Part shown: positions 1-8,743 of the stretch, in pieces
Layout of the letters: every line of letters starts with the position of its first letter
How positions within the stretch are numbered: position 1 is the stretch's first letter
Translations under genes and position numbers: made by a program
DNA from: an uncultured Pseudomonas sp.
Lineage (GTDB): Bacteria; Pseudomonadota; Gammaproteobacteria; Pseudomonadales; Pseudomonadaceae
Length of the DNA: 17,384 bases
Direction of reading: 5' to 3'
Assembly (NCBI GenBank): GCA_946886875.1
Contig: CAMPJN010000032.1
Coordinates: 1-17,384 of the forward strand
Notes under the pieces: model-generated
What the model was told of the DNA's origin: nothing
The model's database searches: none
What the model saw: only the letters and a program-made list of their open reading frames with translations

Positions 1-111
1 GTAGACATGGACCTGGCCGTCCTTGCGCACGGCGAACAGCTTCTCGCCCTCGATTTCGAAACCCCGGCTCTGGCCTTCGGCCAACTTATCCGGTGGACAT
101 AACAGCAACAT
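1..111 (-). CDS. Rieske [2Fe-2S] domain protein, N-terminal part (runs off the window)
   Basis: The 37 codons read from the ATG at 111 begin MLLLCPPDKLAEGQSRGF and continue into EGEKLFAVRKDGQVHVY. This is the usual opening of small Rieske-type ferredoxin proteins, where a short beta-strand segment precedes the C-x-H cluster loop. The iron ligands themselves (CxH and CxxH) would lie beyond base 1 and cannot be seen, so the family call rests on the N-terminal pattern only. A Shine-Dalgarno GAGG (plus-strand bases 117-120) sits 5 nt before the ATG and supports this start. The gene is divergent from phuU. Expected role is cytoplasmic electron transfer or the ferredoxin part of an oxygenase; the substrate is unknown. 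Confidence 0.6.
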   Translation of the reverse strand, partial: MLLLCPPDKLAEGQSRGFEIEGEKLFAVRKDGQVHVY

Positions 112-284
112 GGGAACCTCCGCGACAGGAGCGGCATTATCCCGGACTGACGCGGCTTGCCAAGCCCGGCACGGATAAGCCGCTCGGGACGGCTATTGGC
201 TGTGCAACTGGGCCGGATTGACTGGCGGCTGAGCCGGTAGCCTCTTATCCTGCCAGCCAACTCGATCTGCGAAGCAGCGCCCCC

Positions 285-1322
285 ATGAATCCCGTTATCG
301 CGCCACGCTCTCTGTTCCTTGTCCTGATCCTGCTGCTGGCGTTGGCGTTCTGGTTATCCCTGGCGCTGGGGCCGGTCAGCCTGCCGCTGGCCGATACCCT
401 GCAGGCGGCGCTGCGTCTGCTCGGCCTGGCGGTGGGCGGCGACGAGTTGCAGCAGGCGGAGTTGATCCTCGGCCAGCTGCGCATGCCGCGCGCCTTGCTG
501 GGGCTGACGGTGGGCGCGGTGTTGGCGCTGTGCGGGGTGGCGATGCAGGGGTTGTTTCGCAACCCCCTGGCCGATCCCGGCCTGGTCGGGGTTTCCAGCG
601 GCGCGGCCTTGGGCGCGGCCATCGCGATAGTCGGCGGCGCGGCACTGGGCGGCCTGCCCGAGCCTTTCGCCCCCTATCTGTTGTCATTCAGCGCCTTTCT
701 CGGCGGCCTCGGCGTCACCGCGCTGGTCTACCGCCTGGGCCGGCGCGATGGCGAAACCAGTGTGGCGACCATGCTCCTGGCCGGTATCGCCTTGACCGCC
801 CTGGCTGGTGCGGCCATCGGCCTGTTCACCTATCTGGCCGACGATTCCACCCTGCGCACCCTGACGTTCTGGAACCTCGGCAGTCTTAACGGTGCCAGTT
901 ATGCGCGCCTGTGGCCGTTATTGCTGGTGACCGCCGCCGTGGCGCTGTGGTTGCCGCGGCGGGCCAAGGCGTTGAATGCCTTGCTGCTCGGCGAGTCCGA
1001 GGCGCGTCATCTGGGTTTCGCGGTCGAGCGGATCAAGCGCGAGCTGGTGTTCTGCACCGCCCTGGGCGTCGGCGCGGCGGTGGCTGCAGCCGGAATGATC
1101 GGTTTCGTCGGTCTGGTGGTGCCGCATTTGATGCGCCTGCTGGTCGGCCCGGACCACCGCGTGCTGCTGCCGGCCTCGGCATTGGCCGGCGCCAGCCTGC
1201 TGCTGTTCGCCGACTTGGCTGCGCGACTGTTACTGGCGCCGGCGGAACTGCCGATCGGCATAGTCACCGCTTTGATCGGCGCGCCTTTCTTTCTCTATCT
1301 GTTGCTACGAGGGCGAGCCTGA
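285..1322 (+). CDS. phuU: Heme ABC transporter permease PhuU/HmuU (FecCD family)
   Basis: This 345-aa, strongly hydrophobic protein is of normal length for FecCD/BtuC permeases. Family landmarks are [24 protein letters not shown] near residues 66-89, followed by [16 protein letters not shown], and [23 protein letters not shown] near residue 270, the loop that couples to the ATPase. It forms the inner-membrane channel that moves heme, delivered by a periplasmic binding protein, into the cytoplasm. The ATG at 285 has no clear Shine-Dalgarno but is the only sensible start before the first membrane helix. Its stop overlaps the phuV start by one base (TGATG), so the two are translationally coupled. 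The heme assignment comes mainly from phuV and phuW; the permease alone could be a siderophore or B12 type. The binding-protein gene phuT is not upstream in this window. Confidence 0.88.
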   Translation: MNPVIAPRSLFLVLILLLALAFWLSLALGPVSLPLADTLQAALRLLGLAVGGDELQQAELILGQLRMPRALLGLTVGAVLALCGVAMQGLFRNPLADPGLVGVSSGAALGAAIAIVGGAALGGLPEPFAPYLLSFSAFLGGLGVTALVYRLGRRDGETSVATMLLAGIALTALAGAAIGLFTYLADDSTLRTLTFWNLGSLNGASYARLWPLLLVTAAVALWLPRRAKALNALLLGESEARHLGFAVERIKRELVFCTALGVGAAVAAAGMIGFVGLVVPHLMRLLVGPDHRVLLPASALAGASLLLFADLAARLLLAPAELPIGIVTALIGAPFFLYLLLRGRA

Positions 1323-2089
1323 TGCTGCGGGCGGACAAGCTGGCGGTCGAGCGCGGCGCCAACCGGGTATTGGCGGGTATCGACCTGGAGTTGCGCGCCG
1401 GTGAAGTGCTCGGCGTGCTCGGCCCCAACGGTGCCGGTAAAAGCACCTTGCTCGGTGCGCTCTGCGGCGAATTGCAGCCCGCTCAGGGCGAGGTCTGGCT
1501 GGATCAGCGACGCCTGGCCGACTGGCCGGGCAGCGAGCGGGCGCAGCGCCTGGCGGTATTGCCGCAAAGCTCGACGCTGAACTTCGCCTTTCGCGTCGAG
1601 GAGGTGGTGGCCATGGGCCGATTGCCCCACGCCAGCGGTCGTCTGCGCGATGGTCAGATCATTCGTGCGGCCCTGCAGGCGGCCGATGCCTTGCACCTGG
1701 CCGAGCGCAATTACCTCGCGCTATCCGGCGGCGAGCGTCAGCGCGTGCATCTGGCCCGGGTATTGGCGCAGCTCTGGCCGGGCGGCGCCGGGCAGACGCT
1801 GTTACTCGACGAGCCGACCTCGATGCTCGACCCCTTGCATCAGCACACCACGCTGCAAGCAGTGCGCGCGCTCGCCGAACGCGGTGCGGCGGTGCTGGTG
1901 ATTCTGCATGATCTGAATCTGGCGGCGCGCTATTGTGACCGTCTGCTCTTGCTCGAGCGCGGTCGCCCACATGCCCTGGGCAGCCCGGAGCAGGTATTGC
2001 AGGCCGAGCCGCTGCAGGCAGTGTTCGGCTTGGAAGTGTTGGTGCAGCGCCACCCGGAACGTGGTCACCCGCTGATAGTCGCGCGCTGA
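1322..2089 (+). CDS. phuV: Heme ABC transporter ATP-binding protein PhuV/HmuV
   Basis: A 255-aa ABC ATPase with all nucleotide-binding motifs: Walker A GPNGAGKS (34-41), signature LSGGE (134-138), Walker B LLLDEP with D163/E164, and the H-loop H196 in ILHDLN. HmuV hallmarks are [21 protein letters not shown] in the Q-loop region and LARVLAQLW after the signature. It hydrolyses ATP on the cytoplasmic face to drive heme import through PhuU. The ATG at 1322 overlaps the phuU stop. An upstream extension of the same frame (to 911) lies entirely inside phuU and was not used. The phuW ATG follows 42 nt after its stop, consistent with one phuUVW transcript. Confidence 0.93.
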   Translation: MLRADKLAVERGANRVLAGIDLELRAGEVLGVLGPNGAGKSTLLGALCGELQPAQGEVWLDQRRLADWPGSERAQRLAVLPQSSTLNFAFRVEEVVAMGRLPHASGRLRDGQIIRAALQAADALHLAERNYLALSGGERQRVHLARVLAQLWPGGAGQTLLLDEPTSMLDPLHQHTTLQAVRALAERGAAVLVILHDLNLAARYCDRLLLLERGRPHALGSPEQVLQAEPLQAVFGLEVLVQRHPERGHPLIVAR

Positions 2090-2131
2090 GCGTAGCGGTC
2101 TTTTGCCGCAAACCTATTGAGGGAAACTGCT

Positions 2132-3013
2132 ATGCGCCTGCTTATTCTGTTTGTCATCAGCCTGCTGGTGGGCTGCCAAACCGCACTACCGCCGTTACCC
2201 GACTGGCAAAGCCCGCAAGGCCGCGAGCATGCCGAATTGGGGGCGATCATCGACCTGCGCAGCGGCGAGCGCCTGACCCCGGCACAACTGCTGGATCGTC
2301 TGGCCGACGCGCCGCGGCTGCTGGTCGGCGAGCAGCACGACAATCCTGACCACCACGCCCTGCAACTCTGGTTGCTGCAGGCATTGGCGGCGCAACGGGA
2401 GCAGGGCAGCCTGCTGCTGGAAATGCTCGCTCCGGACCAGCAGGGCAGAGTCGATGCCGTGCGCGCTCAGCTGGCGGCCGGTGAGCAGATCGAGGATCTG
2501 CCGGCGGCGCTGAATTGGCACAAGGGCTGGGACTGGACGCTATACGGGCCGCTGCTGCGCCATGCACTGGCGCAACCCTATCCCGTATTGGCGGCCAATC
2601 TGGATCGCGCGGAAATACTTAAGGTCTATCGTCAGCGCCCGGTGCTGAGCGGCGTTGCCTCGACCGCCGAAGCGGTGCGCGAACCGCTGTTGGCGCAAAT
2701 CCGCGATGCCCACTGCGGCAAGTTGCCGGAAAACCAGCTGCCGGCAATGCTCGCCGTGCAGCAGCAACGCGACAGGCGCATGGCCGAGGCGCTGCTCGCC
2801 GCGCCCGCACCGAGCATGCTGCTGGCCGGCGCCTACCATGTGCGCCGCGATCTCGGTGTGCCTTTGCATCTGCGCGATCTGGGCGAACCCTCGGGCAGCC
2901 TAGTGCTGATGCTCGCCGAAGTCGGTAACCCGGTAAGCGCCGCCGCCGCGGATTTTGTCTGGTATACGGCGGCGCAGCCGGAGCAGGATCACTGCGCCAA
3001 CTTCGGCGATTGA
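2132..3013 (+). CDS. phuW: ChaN-family heme-binding lipoprotein PhuW
   Basis: This 293-aa lipoprotein begins MRLLILFVISLLVGC, with a lipobox LVGC whose cysteine is residue 15, so it should be exported and lipid-anchored. The ChaN/haem-binding-uptake motif GEQHDNPDHH is at 66-75, and the family's C-terminal AGAYHVRRDLGVPLHL pattern is present. Family knowledge ties these proteins to iron/heme handling and to the last gene of phu operons; the precise role of PhuW is not settled. The ATG at 2132 was chosen because GAGGGA (2119-2124) sits 7 nt ahead of it and because the lipobox then falls at a normal distance. A TTG five codons upstream lacks such support. It is most likely co-transcribed with phuUV. 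Confidence 0.85.
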   Translation: MRLLILFVISLLVGCQTALPPLPDWQSPQGREHAELGAIIDLRSGERLTPAQLLDRLADAPRLLVGEQHDNPDHHALQLWLLQALAAQREQGSLLLEMLAPDQQGRVDAVRAQLAAGEQIEDLPAALNWHKGWDWTLYGPLLRHALAQPYPVLAANLDRAEILKVYRQRPVLSGVASTAEAVREPLLAQIRDAHCGKLPENQLPAMLAVQQQRDRRMAEALLAAPAPSMLLAGAYHVRRDLGVPLHLRDLGEPSGSLVLMLAEVGNPVSAAAADFVWYTAAQPEQDHCANFGD

Positions 3014-3056
3014 GTTGTTAAAGGCTAACCCCTCCCCGTAAATCCTGTAGATGCCT

Positions 3057-3089
3057 CGTTGGGCTTCGCAAGCTCAGCGCCAACCTACG
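3057..3089. repeat. REP-like palindromic element, left copy
   Basis: The stretch opens CGTTGGGCTTCGCAAGC and ends CAACCTACG. It is an imperfect palindrome of the kind scattered between genes in pseudomonads. Its reverse complement shares CGTAGGTTGG, CTGAGCT and CGAAGCCCAAC with the element at 8698-8743, so the two copies are inverted with respect to each other and flank the operon between them. Confidence 0.55.
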
Positions 3090-3101
3090 CAGCGCTAACT
3101 T

Positions 3102-3126
3102 GTAGCCCGGATTGCCTCCGGGCTAC
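3102..3126. repeat. Perfect 10-bp inverted repeat, REP-like hairpin after phuW
   Basis: GTAGCCCGGA and TCCGGGCTAC are perfect reverse complements separated by the 5-base loop TTGCC. The hairpin lies about 90 bases after the phuW stop and is followed by GAAAAG rather than a T-run. It is therefore not a classical intrinsic terminator, although such a strong hairpin may still stop or stabilise the phuUVW transcript. This palindrome type is common in Pseudomonas intergenic DNA. Confidence 0.6.
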
Positions 3127-3225
3127 GAAAAGCAGCTGTGTTCGGCGGCCAATACACCCCGACCATGGTCGCGCAGTGCGCGCGGCCAATAATCGGCCAC
3201 ACTTAGCCCTCAGGAGGTAAGGGCT

Positions 3226-3426
3226 ATGGCCAATCGCACACTCTGGGCGCAACGGTTGGTGGCGTTGTTTCTGCTCGGCTGCCTGCTGTTCAGCTATCCG
3301 TTATTGGCGTTGTTCGACGGTGGTGGCGATGTGTTCGGCGTGCCGCGGTTGTTCGCCTATCTGTTCGGCGCCTGGGCGCTGCTGATCGTCTCGATGATTG
3401 TGGTCATCGAGCGCTCCAAGCGCTGA
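3226..3426 (+). CDS. Small two-helix membrane protein (66 aa) paired with a symporter-type sensor kinase
   Basis: A 66-aa protein with two predicted membrane helices: residues about 8-28 (LVALFLLGCLLFSYPLLALF) and 42-61 (LFAYLFGAWALLIVSMIVVI). They are joined by a short Gly/Asp-rich loop, and a basic tail ERSKR follows. The start is secure: AGGAGG (3212-3217) lies 8 nt before the ATG. The stop at 3424-3426 overlaps the Shine-Dalgarno of the downstream kinase. I do not recognise a named family. The size, topology and position recall the small subunits (DUF485/DUF4212 type) encoded next to sodium/solute symporters such as ActP. By inference it may be a partner of the symporter domain of the kinase rather than an independent protein. 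Confidence 0.75.
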   Translation: MANRTLWAQRLVALFLLGCLLFSYPLLALFDGGGDVFGVPRLFAYLFGAWALLIVSMIVVIERSKR

Positions 3427-3436
3427 GGTGTCGCCC

Positions 3437-6184
3437 ATGCCGCTCGGTGGCCTGATTCTGCTGACCTCCTGCGCCTACCTGGGGGTTCTTTTCGCCATCG
3501 CCTATTGGGGCGACAAACGTGCCGATGCCGGCCGCTCGATTATCGCCAACCCTTATATCTATGCGTTGTCGCTGGCGGTTGACGCCACTTCCTGGACCTT
3601 CTACGGCAGCGTCGGCCGGGCCGCGGTCAGCGGTGTTGGCTTTCTGCCGATCTACCTCGGCCCGACCCTGATGGCGATGCTGTTCTGGTTGGTGCTGCGT
3701 AAGATGATCCGCATCAGCAAGGCCAACCGCATCACTTCGATCGCCGATTTTATCGCCGCGCGCTACGGCAAGAGCGCGCTGCTTGGCGGGCTGGTGACGC
3801 TGATCGCGGTGATCGGGGTGATTCCCTATATCGCCTTGCAACTCAAGGCGGTCTCCAGCAGCTTTCTGATCCTCTGGCAGTATCCGGCGATCCGCATGCC
3901 GAACCAGGACCAGGCGCTCGGCCCGTTGCAGGACACCGCGCTCTACGTGGCGCTGCTGCTGGCGCTGTTCACCATCGTCTTCGGCACCCGCCACCTGGAC
4001 GCCACTGAGCGCCACGAGGGCATGGTCGCGGCCATCGCCTTCGAGTCGCTGGTCAAGCTGCTGGCGTTTGTCGCGGTGGGCCTGTTCGTCACCTTCGGCC
4101 TCTATCACGGCTTCGCCGACCTGTTCGCCCATGCCGCCAAGCTGCCTGATATCGACCGTCTGTTGACCCTCGGCGGCGGATCCGGCAGCTATGGCTCCTG
4201 GGTTTCGCTGATTTTCCTGTCGATGCTGTCGCTGTTGTTCCTGCCGCGGCAGTTCCAGATCAGCGTGGTGGAGAACGTCAACGAGAACCACCTGGCCAAG
4301 GCCATGTGGCTGTTTCCGCTGTACCTGCTGGCGATCAATATCTTCGTGCTGCCGATCACCTTCGCCGGCTTGATGCATTTTCCCGCCGGTAGCGTCGACG
4401 CCGACACCTTCGTCCTCACCCTGCCCATGGCCCACAAGCAGCAGGCGCTGGCGCTGCTGGTGTTCGTCGGCGGGCTGTCGGCCGCCACCGGCATGGTCAT
4501 CGTCGAGACCATCGCGCTCTCGACCATGATCTGCAATGACCTGGCGATGCCGCTGCTGCTGCGCTGGAAGGCCCTGGGCCTGGCGCAACGAACCGACCTT
4601 TCCGGGTTGCTGCTGGGCATTCGCCGCGGCGCCATTGTGCTGTTGATGCTGCTCGGCTATCTGTACTACCGCGCCGCCGGCGAGGCTTATGCGCTGGTGT
4701 CGATCGGCCTGGTGTCGTTCGCCGCGGTGGCGCAGTTCGCCCCGGCGATGCTCGGCGGCATGTACTGGAAGCAGGGCACCCGCGCCGGCGCGTTGTGCGG
4801 CCTGTCCCTGGGCTTTGTATTCTGGGCTTACACCTTGCTGCTGCCGGCGTTCGCCAAATCCGGCTGGTTACCGCTGAGTTTTATCGAGCAGGGGCCGCTG
4901 GCCATCGCCTGGCTCAAGCCGTTGGCCTTGTTCGGCCTGGCGGGGTTGGACGAGATCGGCCACTCGCTGTTCTGGAGCCTGCTGGCCAACCTCGGTGGTT
5001 ATATCGGCGTGTCGCTGTTCGGCCGCCAGAGCAGCCGCGAACATGCCCAGGCGCTGCTGTTCGTCGATGCCTTCAAGGTTGCCGGGCGCGGGACCAACCT
5101 GTGGCGCGGTAGCGCTTCGGTTAGCGAAGTGGTCGCCCTGGTCGGGCGCTTTCTCGGCCCGGCGCGCGCCGCCGAAGCTTTCGCCGAGTACGCCGGCCAG
5201 CGCGGTTTGCGTTCCAGCGCCGAGCTGCTGCCGGATGCCGATCTGGTGCATTTCGCCGAGCAGCAATTGGCCGGGGCCATAGGCACGGCCTCGGCGCGGG
5301 TGATGCTGGCCTCGGTGGTACAGGAAGAGCCGCTGGGCATGGACGAGGTACTCGACATCCTCGACGAAGCCTCCCAGGTGCTGGCCTACAGCCGCCGTCT
5401 GGAGCAGCAGTCGCAGGAACTGGAGGCGGCCACCGGCGAGTTGCGTGCGGCCAATGCACGACTGCAGGAACTCGACCGGCTGAAGGACGATTTCATCTCT
5501 ACCGTGACCCACGAGCTGCGCACACCGCTGACCTCGATCCGCGCCTTTTCGGAAATCCTCAACGACAACCCCGAGCTGGAGCCGGCGCAGCGTGCGCGTT
5601 TCGTCGCCATCATCGTCAAGGAGAGCGAACGCCTGACGCGGATGATCAATCAGGTGCTGGATCTGGCGAAACTTGAGTCCGGCCGCGCCGAGTGGCACGC
5701 CACTGCACTCGATCTGCGGGAGGTGATCGAAGATGCCCTGGCCACCACCAGCCAGCTATTGCAGGAGCAGGGTGTGGCCCTGGACCTCGAACTACCGGCG
5801 CAGATCCCGCCGGTGCTGGCCGACCGCGACCGCCTGTTGCAGGTGTTGCTCAATCTGATCTCCAACGCGGTGAAGTTCTGCGATCTCGAGGCCGGGCGCA
5901 TTGGTATCGCCGTGCAAATATTGCCCGAGGCATTGCAGGTGGACGTGCGCGACAACGGTTGCGGCATCGATCCGGCCGATCAGCAAACCATTTTCGAAAA
6001 GTTTCGCCAGGCCGGCGATAACCTTACCGAAAAACCCCAGGGCACCGGCCTCGGCCTGCCGATTAGCCGACAGATCATCGAGCATTTCGGTGGCCGCTTG
6101 TGGGTGCGCAGCGCGCGTGGGCAGGGCGCGAGTTTTTCCTTTACCCTGCCACTGACGGGCCGCGAGACGGAGGATGCAACTTGA
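3437..6184 (+). CDS. Sodium/solute symporter-sensor histidine kinase (CbrA/CrbS/MxtR-like)
   Basis: A 915-aa membrane sensor. Residues about 1-530 are a multi-helix sodium:solute symporter (SSF) domain, with [12 protein letters not shown] and [13 protein letters not shown] early on. Residues about 535-645 fit the STAC linker that joins SLC5 transporters to kinases. A coiled coil (about 650-690) leads into a HisKA box with phospho-acceptor H692 ([12 protein letters not shown]). The ATPase domain has the N-box [10 protein letters not shown]1 DNGCGIDP, F-box and G2 GTGLGLP, so it should be active. There is no PAS domain and no fused receiver, unlike the longer CbrA, CrbS or MxtR proteins. Known relatives sense carbon sources such as histidine or acetate; the ligand here is unknown. 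The ATG at 3437 follows GAGGTG (3425-3430); an extension to the GTG at 3398 would overlap the upstream gene. Its stop overlaps the receiver's start. Confidence 0.9.
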   Translation: MPLGGLILLTSCAYLGVLFAIAYWGDKRADAGRSIIANPYIYALSLAVDATSWTFYGSVGRAAVSGVGFLPIYLGPTLMAMLFWLVLRKMIRISKANRITSIADFIAARYGKSALLGGLVTLIAVIGVIPYIALQLKAVSSSFLILWQYPAIRMPNQDQALGPLQDTALYVALLLALFTIVFGTRHLDATERHEGMVAAIAFESLVKLLAFVAVGLFVTFGLYHGFADLFAHAAKLPDIDRLLTLGGGSGSYGSWVSLIFLSMLSLLFLPRQFQISVVENVNENHLAKAMWLFPLYLLAINIFVLPITFAGLMHFPAGSVDADTFVLTLPMAHKQQALALLVFVGGLSAATGMVIVETIALSTMICNDLAMPLLLRWKALGLAQRTDLSGLLLGIRRGAIVLLMLLGYLYYRAAGEAYALVSIGLVSFAAVAQFAPAMLGGMYWKQGTRAGALCGLSLGFVFWAYTLLLPAFAKSGWLPLSFIEQGPLAIAWLKPLALFGLAGLDEIGHSLFWSLLANLGGYIGVSLFGRQSSREHAQALLFVDAFKVAGRGTNLWRGSASVSEVVALVGRFLGPARAAEAFAEYAGQRGLRSSAELLPDADLVHFAEQQLAGAIGTASARVMLASVVQEEPLGMDEVLDILDEASQVLAYSRRLEQQSQELEAATGELRAANARLQELDRLKDDFISTVTHELRTPLTSIRAFSEILNDNPELEPAQRARFVAIIVKESERLTRMINQVLDLAKLESGRAEWHATALDLREVIEDALATTSQLLQEQGVALDLELPAQIPPVLADRDRLLQVLLNLISNAVKFCDLEAGRIGIAVQILPEALQVDVRDNGCGIDPADQQTIFEKFRQAGDNLTEKPQGTGLGLPISRQIIEHFGGRLWVRSARGQGASFSFTLPLTGRETEDAT

Positions 6185-6558
6185 GCAAGAGAAAGAAGCT
6201 GTTGATCGTCGATGACGAGCCGAACATCGTCATTTCCCTGGAGTTTCTCCTCGAACAGGCCGGCTACCAAGTACGGGTAGCACACGACGGCCTGCAGGCG
6301 TGGGAGGCGATCCAGGCTCAGCCACCGGATCTGGTGTTGCTCGATGTGATGCTGCCGCAGCTGAGCGGTTTCGATGTGTGCCAGAAAATTCGCGAAACCC
6401 CCGCTCTGCAAGACGTGCGCGTGGTGATGCTGACCGCCAAGGGGCGCGAGGTGGAGGTCAGCAAGGGCCTGGCACTGGGTGCCGACGCCTATATCAGCAA
6501 ACCCTTCTCGACCCAGGAACTGTTGGCGCAGGTGCGTGACCTGCTGGCGGACGCATAG
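6181..6558 (+). CDS. Stand-alone response-regulator receiver (CheY-like)
   Basis: A 125-aa protein consisting of one receiver domain. The acidic pair is D11/D12, the phospho-acceptor is D55 (LVLLDVMLP), and the switch residues are T85 and K107 (ISKPFS), so it should be phosphorylatable. There is no DNA-binding or enzymatic output domain. The start is a TTG at 6181 overlapping the kinase stop (TTGA, 4 nt); GGAGG (6169-6173) sits 7 nt ahead and decides this start. A nearby ATG at 6174 is out of frame. It is the obvious partner of the upstream kinase. Because it has no output domain, it must act by protein contact or pass phosphate onward; the product of the next gene, 2 nt downstream, is a candidate target (inference). 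Confidence 0.92.
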   Translation: MSKRKKLLIVDDEPNIVISLEFLLEQAGYQVRVAHDGLQAWEAIQAQPPDLVLLDVMLPQLSGFDVCQKIRETPALQDVRVVMLTAKGREVEVSKGLALGADAYISKPFSTQELLAQVRDLLADA

Positions 6559-6560
6559 CG

Positions 6561-8681
6561 ATGGGCGGCCGCTTCGCATTGCAGCTCGCCGGCCTGTGCG
6601 TCTTGCTCGGCGGCCTGTTTGGCGTTGTCGGGGTGCCGCTCTGGCTCAACCTGAGCCTGGTCGAGCGCGAGCAGTTATTGGCCTTGCTGGCCGGGCGCGG
6701 TGCCCTGTTGGCCGTACTCGGCCTGGTGCTGCTGGCGTTGCTCGGTGGATTGTTGCAGCTCTGGCGCTCGGCCTATCCCGCGGCGGCCAGGCGCCTGGAA
6801 GAAGAGATCGGCATCGTCCATCGGGTCAATCCACAGCATCGGCTGGCCATTGGCGGTGCCAAGCCCATGCGTCGTCTGGGCCATGCGCTGAATGCTTTCG
6901 CCGCCGCCTACGATGCGCAGCTCCAGGATATCGAGGCGCGCATCGCGCAGACCAATGCGCGCCTGGAACAGGAGAAAAATCGCCTCGCCGCCTTGATGTC
7001 CGAACTCGCCCAGAGTGTGTTGGTGTGCAATCTCGAGGGTCGTATCCTGCTCTATAACGCCCAGGCCAGCCAGTTATTGGACGGCCGGGAAACCGGCGCG
7101 GTGGGGCTCGGCCGCTCGCTGTTCGGGATTATCGACCAGCGCCTGATCGAGCATGCGCTGGAGAAGCTGCGCGAGGGACTGGAGCAGGGCAGTGCGAGCC
7201 CGGCGGTGCATTTCGTCAGCGCCCGCACGGAACAATTGCTGCGTTGCCGCATGGCGCCAGTGGTGGGGCAGCCGGGCCAGTTACTAGGCTTCGTATTGAT
7301 CCTCGACGACGTCACCGATAGCGTCGAGCTGGCCAGTCGCCGCGAGTATCTGCTGCGTCAGCTCACCGAGGGCAGTCGTGCGGCCCTGGCGAATATTCGC
7401 GCGGCGGCGGAAACCTTACAGCAATATCCGGCCATGGATGCCGCCCATCGCCAACGCTTCGGCGAGGTGATCCGCGACGAGGCCGAACGCCTGTCGCTGA
7501 ACCTGGAGCAGGGCCTGGCGCGCCACGGTGATTTGCCCGGTAGCCAGTGGCCCTTGGAAGAGATGCTGGCCAGCGAGCTGGTTTGTGCCTTGCAGCGCAA
7601 CTTCACAACCACGCTGGGACTCAGCGTGCGTTGCCAGGACAGCGCAGAGCCGCTGTGGCTGAGTCTGGACAGCTATTCCCTGGTTCAGGCATTCACCCAG
7701 GTGATGGATGCCCTGGCCGTCGCCTGCGGGGTTCGTGAAGTGACGTTGAAGCTTTCCGCGGCCGGACGTTTCGCCCGTCTGGCGCTGTGCTGGGGCGGCA
7801 AGCCGCTCGACCCTGAGCTGCTGCATCAATGGGAACAGCAGGCATTGAACCTGGGCGGTGCCGACCCCGCAGGTTGTACCCTCAAGGACTTGCTCGAACG
7901 CCACGGCGGCGAACTCTGGTCCCAGGCCGACCGCAGCAGCGGGCGCAATCGCCTCTGTCTGCTGCTGCCGACCACCCAGCGCCATTCCGCCGCGCAGGCG
8001 CCAAGCGGCCTGGGCCGTCCGGTGTATTACGACTTCGACCTGTTCAGCCAGCCGGGGCAAACCCCGGAACTCGATGAGCGCCCGTTGCGCGAGCTGGTTT
8101 ACACCGTATTCGATACCGAGACCACCGGGCTGTCGCCTGCCGAAGGCGATGAGATCATTGCTTTGGGCGCGGTGCGCATCGTCAACGGGCGCTTGCTGGT
8201 GCAGGAACGTCTTGAGCAGCTGATCGATCCGCGCCGGACGATCCCCCGCGAGTCGCAGCTGATCCATGGCCTCACGCCGCAGATGCTCGCCGGACAGCCG
8301 ACGATTGAGCAGGTGCTACCGGTGTTTCAGCGTTTCGCCGAGGACACCGTGCTGGTGGCGCATAACGCCGCCTTCGATATGCGCTTCCTGCAGCTCAAGG
8401 AGGCGCAAACCGGCGTGCGCTTTATCCATCCGGTGCTCGATACCCTATTGCTCTCCGCCCTGGTGCATCCGGGTCACGCCGGCGATGAGCATCGCCTGGA
8501 GCAGATCGCCGCCCGCCTTGGCGTGCAGGTGGTCGGCCGGCATACCGCCCTGGGCGATGCCATGGTTACTGGCGAGGTGTTCCTCAAATTGATTCCGCTG
8601 CTCGCCGAACGTGGTATCCATACCCTCAAGCAGGCGCGCGAAGCCTCGCAGCAGACGCTCTACGCCAAACTCGAGTATTGA
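6561..8681 (+). CDS. Membrane-anchored PAS/pseudo-histidine-kinase fused to DnaQ-like 3'-5' exonuclease
   Basis: This 706-aa protein has two membrane helices (about 5-29 and 44-68) with almost no periplasmic loop. A HAMP-like/coiled-coil stretch (about 70-140) and a PAS domain (about 141-255) follow. Next is a region that aligns without gaps to the neighbouring kinase's H-box, but with E270 in place of the phospho-acceptor His. The N-box Asn is replaced by A384 and the DxGxG and GxGLG boxes are gone, so it cannot be a working kinase. Residues about 510-706 are a complete DEDDh exonuclease: D518/E520 in FDTETTGL, D606 in HNAAFDMRFL, and H661/D666 in HTALGDA. It should remove nucleotides from 3' ends at the inner cytoplasmic face. 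The ATG is 2 nt after the receiver's stop, so the genes are co-translated. DnaQ-like exonucleases next to acetate-type symporter/regulator genes are known; the pseudokinase fusion is the odd part. Confidence 0.85.
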   Translation: MGGRFALQLAGLCVLLGGLFGVVGVPLWLNLSLVEREQLLALLAGRGALLAVLGLVLLALLGGLLQLWRSAYPAAARRLEEEIGIVHRVNPQHRLAIGGAKPMRRLGHALNAFAAAYDAQLQDIEARIAQTNARLEQEKNRLAALMSELAQSVLVCNLEGRILLYNAQASQLLDGRETGAVGLGRSLFGIIDQRLIEHALEKLREGLEQGSASPAVHFVSARTEQLLRCRMAPVVGQPGQLLGFVLILDDVTDSVELASRREYLLRQLTEGSRAALANIRAAAETLQQYPAMDAAHRQRFGEVIRDEAERLSLNLEQGLARHGDLPGSQWPLEEMLASELVCALQRNFTTTLGLSVRCQDSAEPLWLSLDSYSLVQAFTQVMDALAVACGVREVTLKLSAAGRFARLALCWGGKPLDPELLHQWEQQALNLGGADPAGCTLKDLLERHGGELWSQADRSSGRNRLCLLLPTTQRHSAAQAPSGLGRPVYYDFDLFSQPGQTPELDERPLRELVYTVFDTETTGLSPAEGDEIIALGAVRIVNGRLLVQERLEQLIDPRRTIPRESQLIHGLTPQMLAGQPTIEQVLPVFQRFAEDTVLVAHNAAFDMRFLQLKEAQTGVRFIHPVLDTLLLSALVHPGHAGDEHRLEQIAARLGVQVVGRHTALGDAMVTGEVFLKLIPLLAERGIHTLKQAREASQQTLYAKLEY

Positions 8682-8697
8682 GGTGTATACCGAGACA

Positions 8698-8743
8698 CGT
8701 AGGTTGGGGCGGGCTACGCTGGCTGAGCTCGGCGAAGCCCAAC
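8698..8743. repeat. REP-like palindromic element, right copy
   Basis: It begins CGTAGGTTGG and ends CGAAGCCCAAC, with CTGAGCT inside. It is an inverted and slightly longer version of the element at 3057-3089. It starts 16 bases after the exonuclease stop codon. No T-run follows, so it is not an obvious terminator for the upstream operon. The rest of the gap up to the PrrF terminator (8744-8813) shows nothing else I can name. Confidence 0.5.

Noticed and set aside
2117..2131. Upstream TTG start for phuW
   Set aside because: It overlaps the GAGGGA ribosome site that serves the ATG at 2132, and that ATG gives a normal lipoprotein signal.
3146..3191. Two copies of CGGCCAATA (3146-3154 and 3183-3191) as operator sites for the kinase operon
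   Set aside because: Nine-base repeats in GC-rich DNA are weak evidence, and I recognise no regulator with this motif.
3404..4588. 394-codon open frame on the minus strand opposite the symporter domain
   Set aside because: Gln/Arg/Asp/His-rich low-complexity composition typical of the reverse of hydrophobic codons; the plus strand encodes an evident SSF domain.
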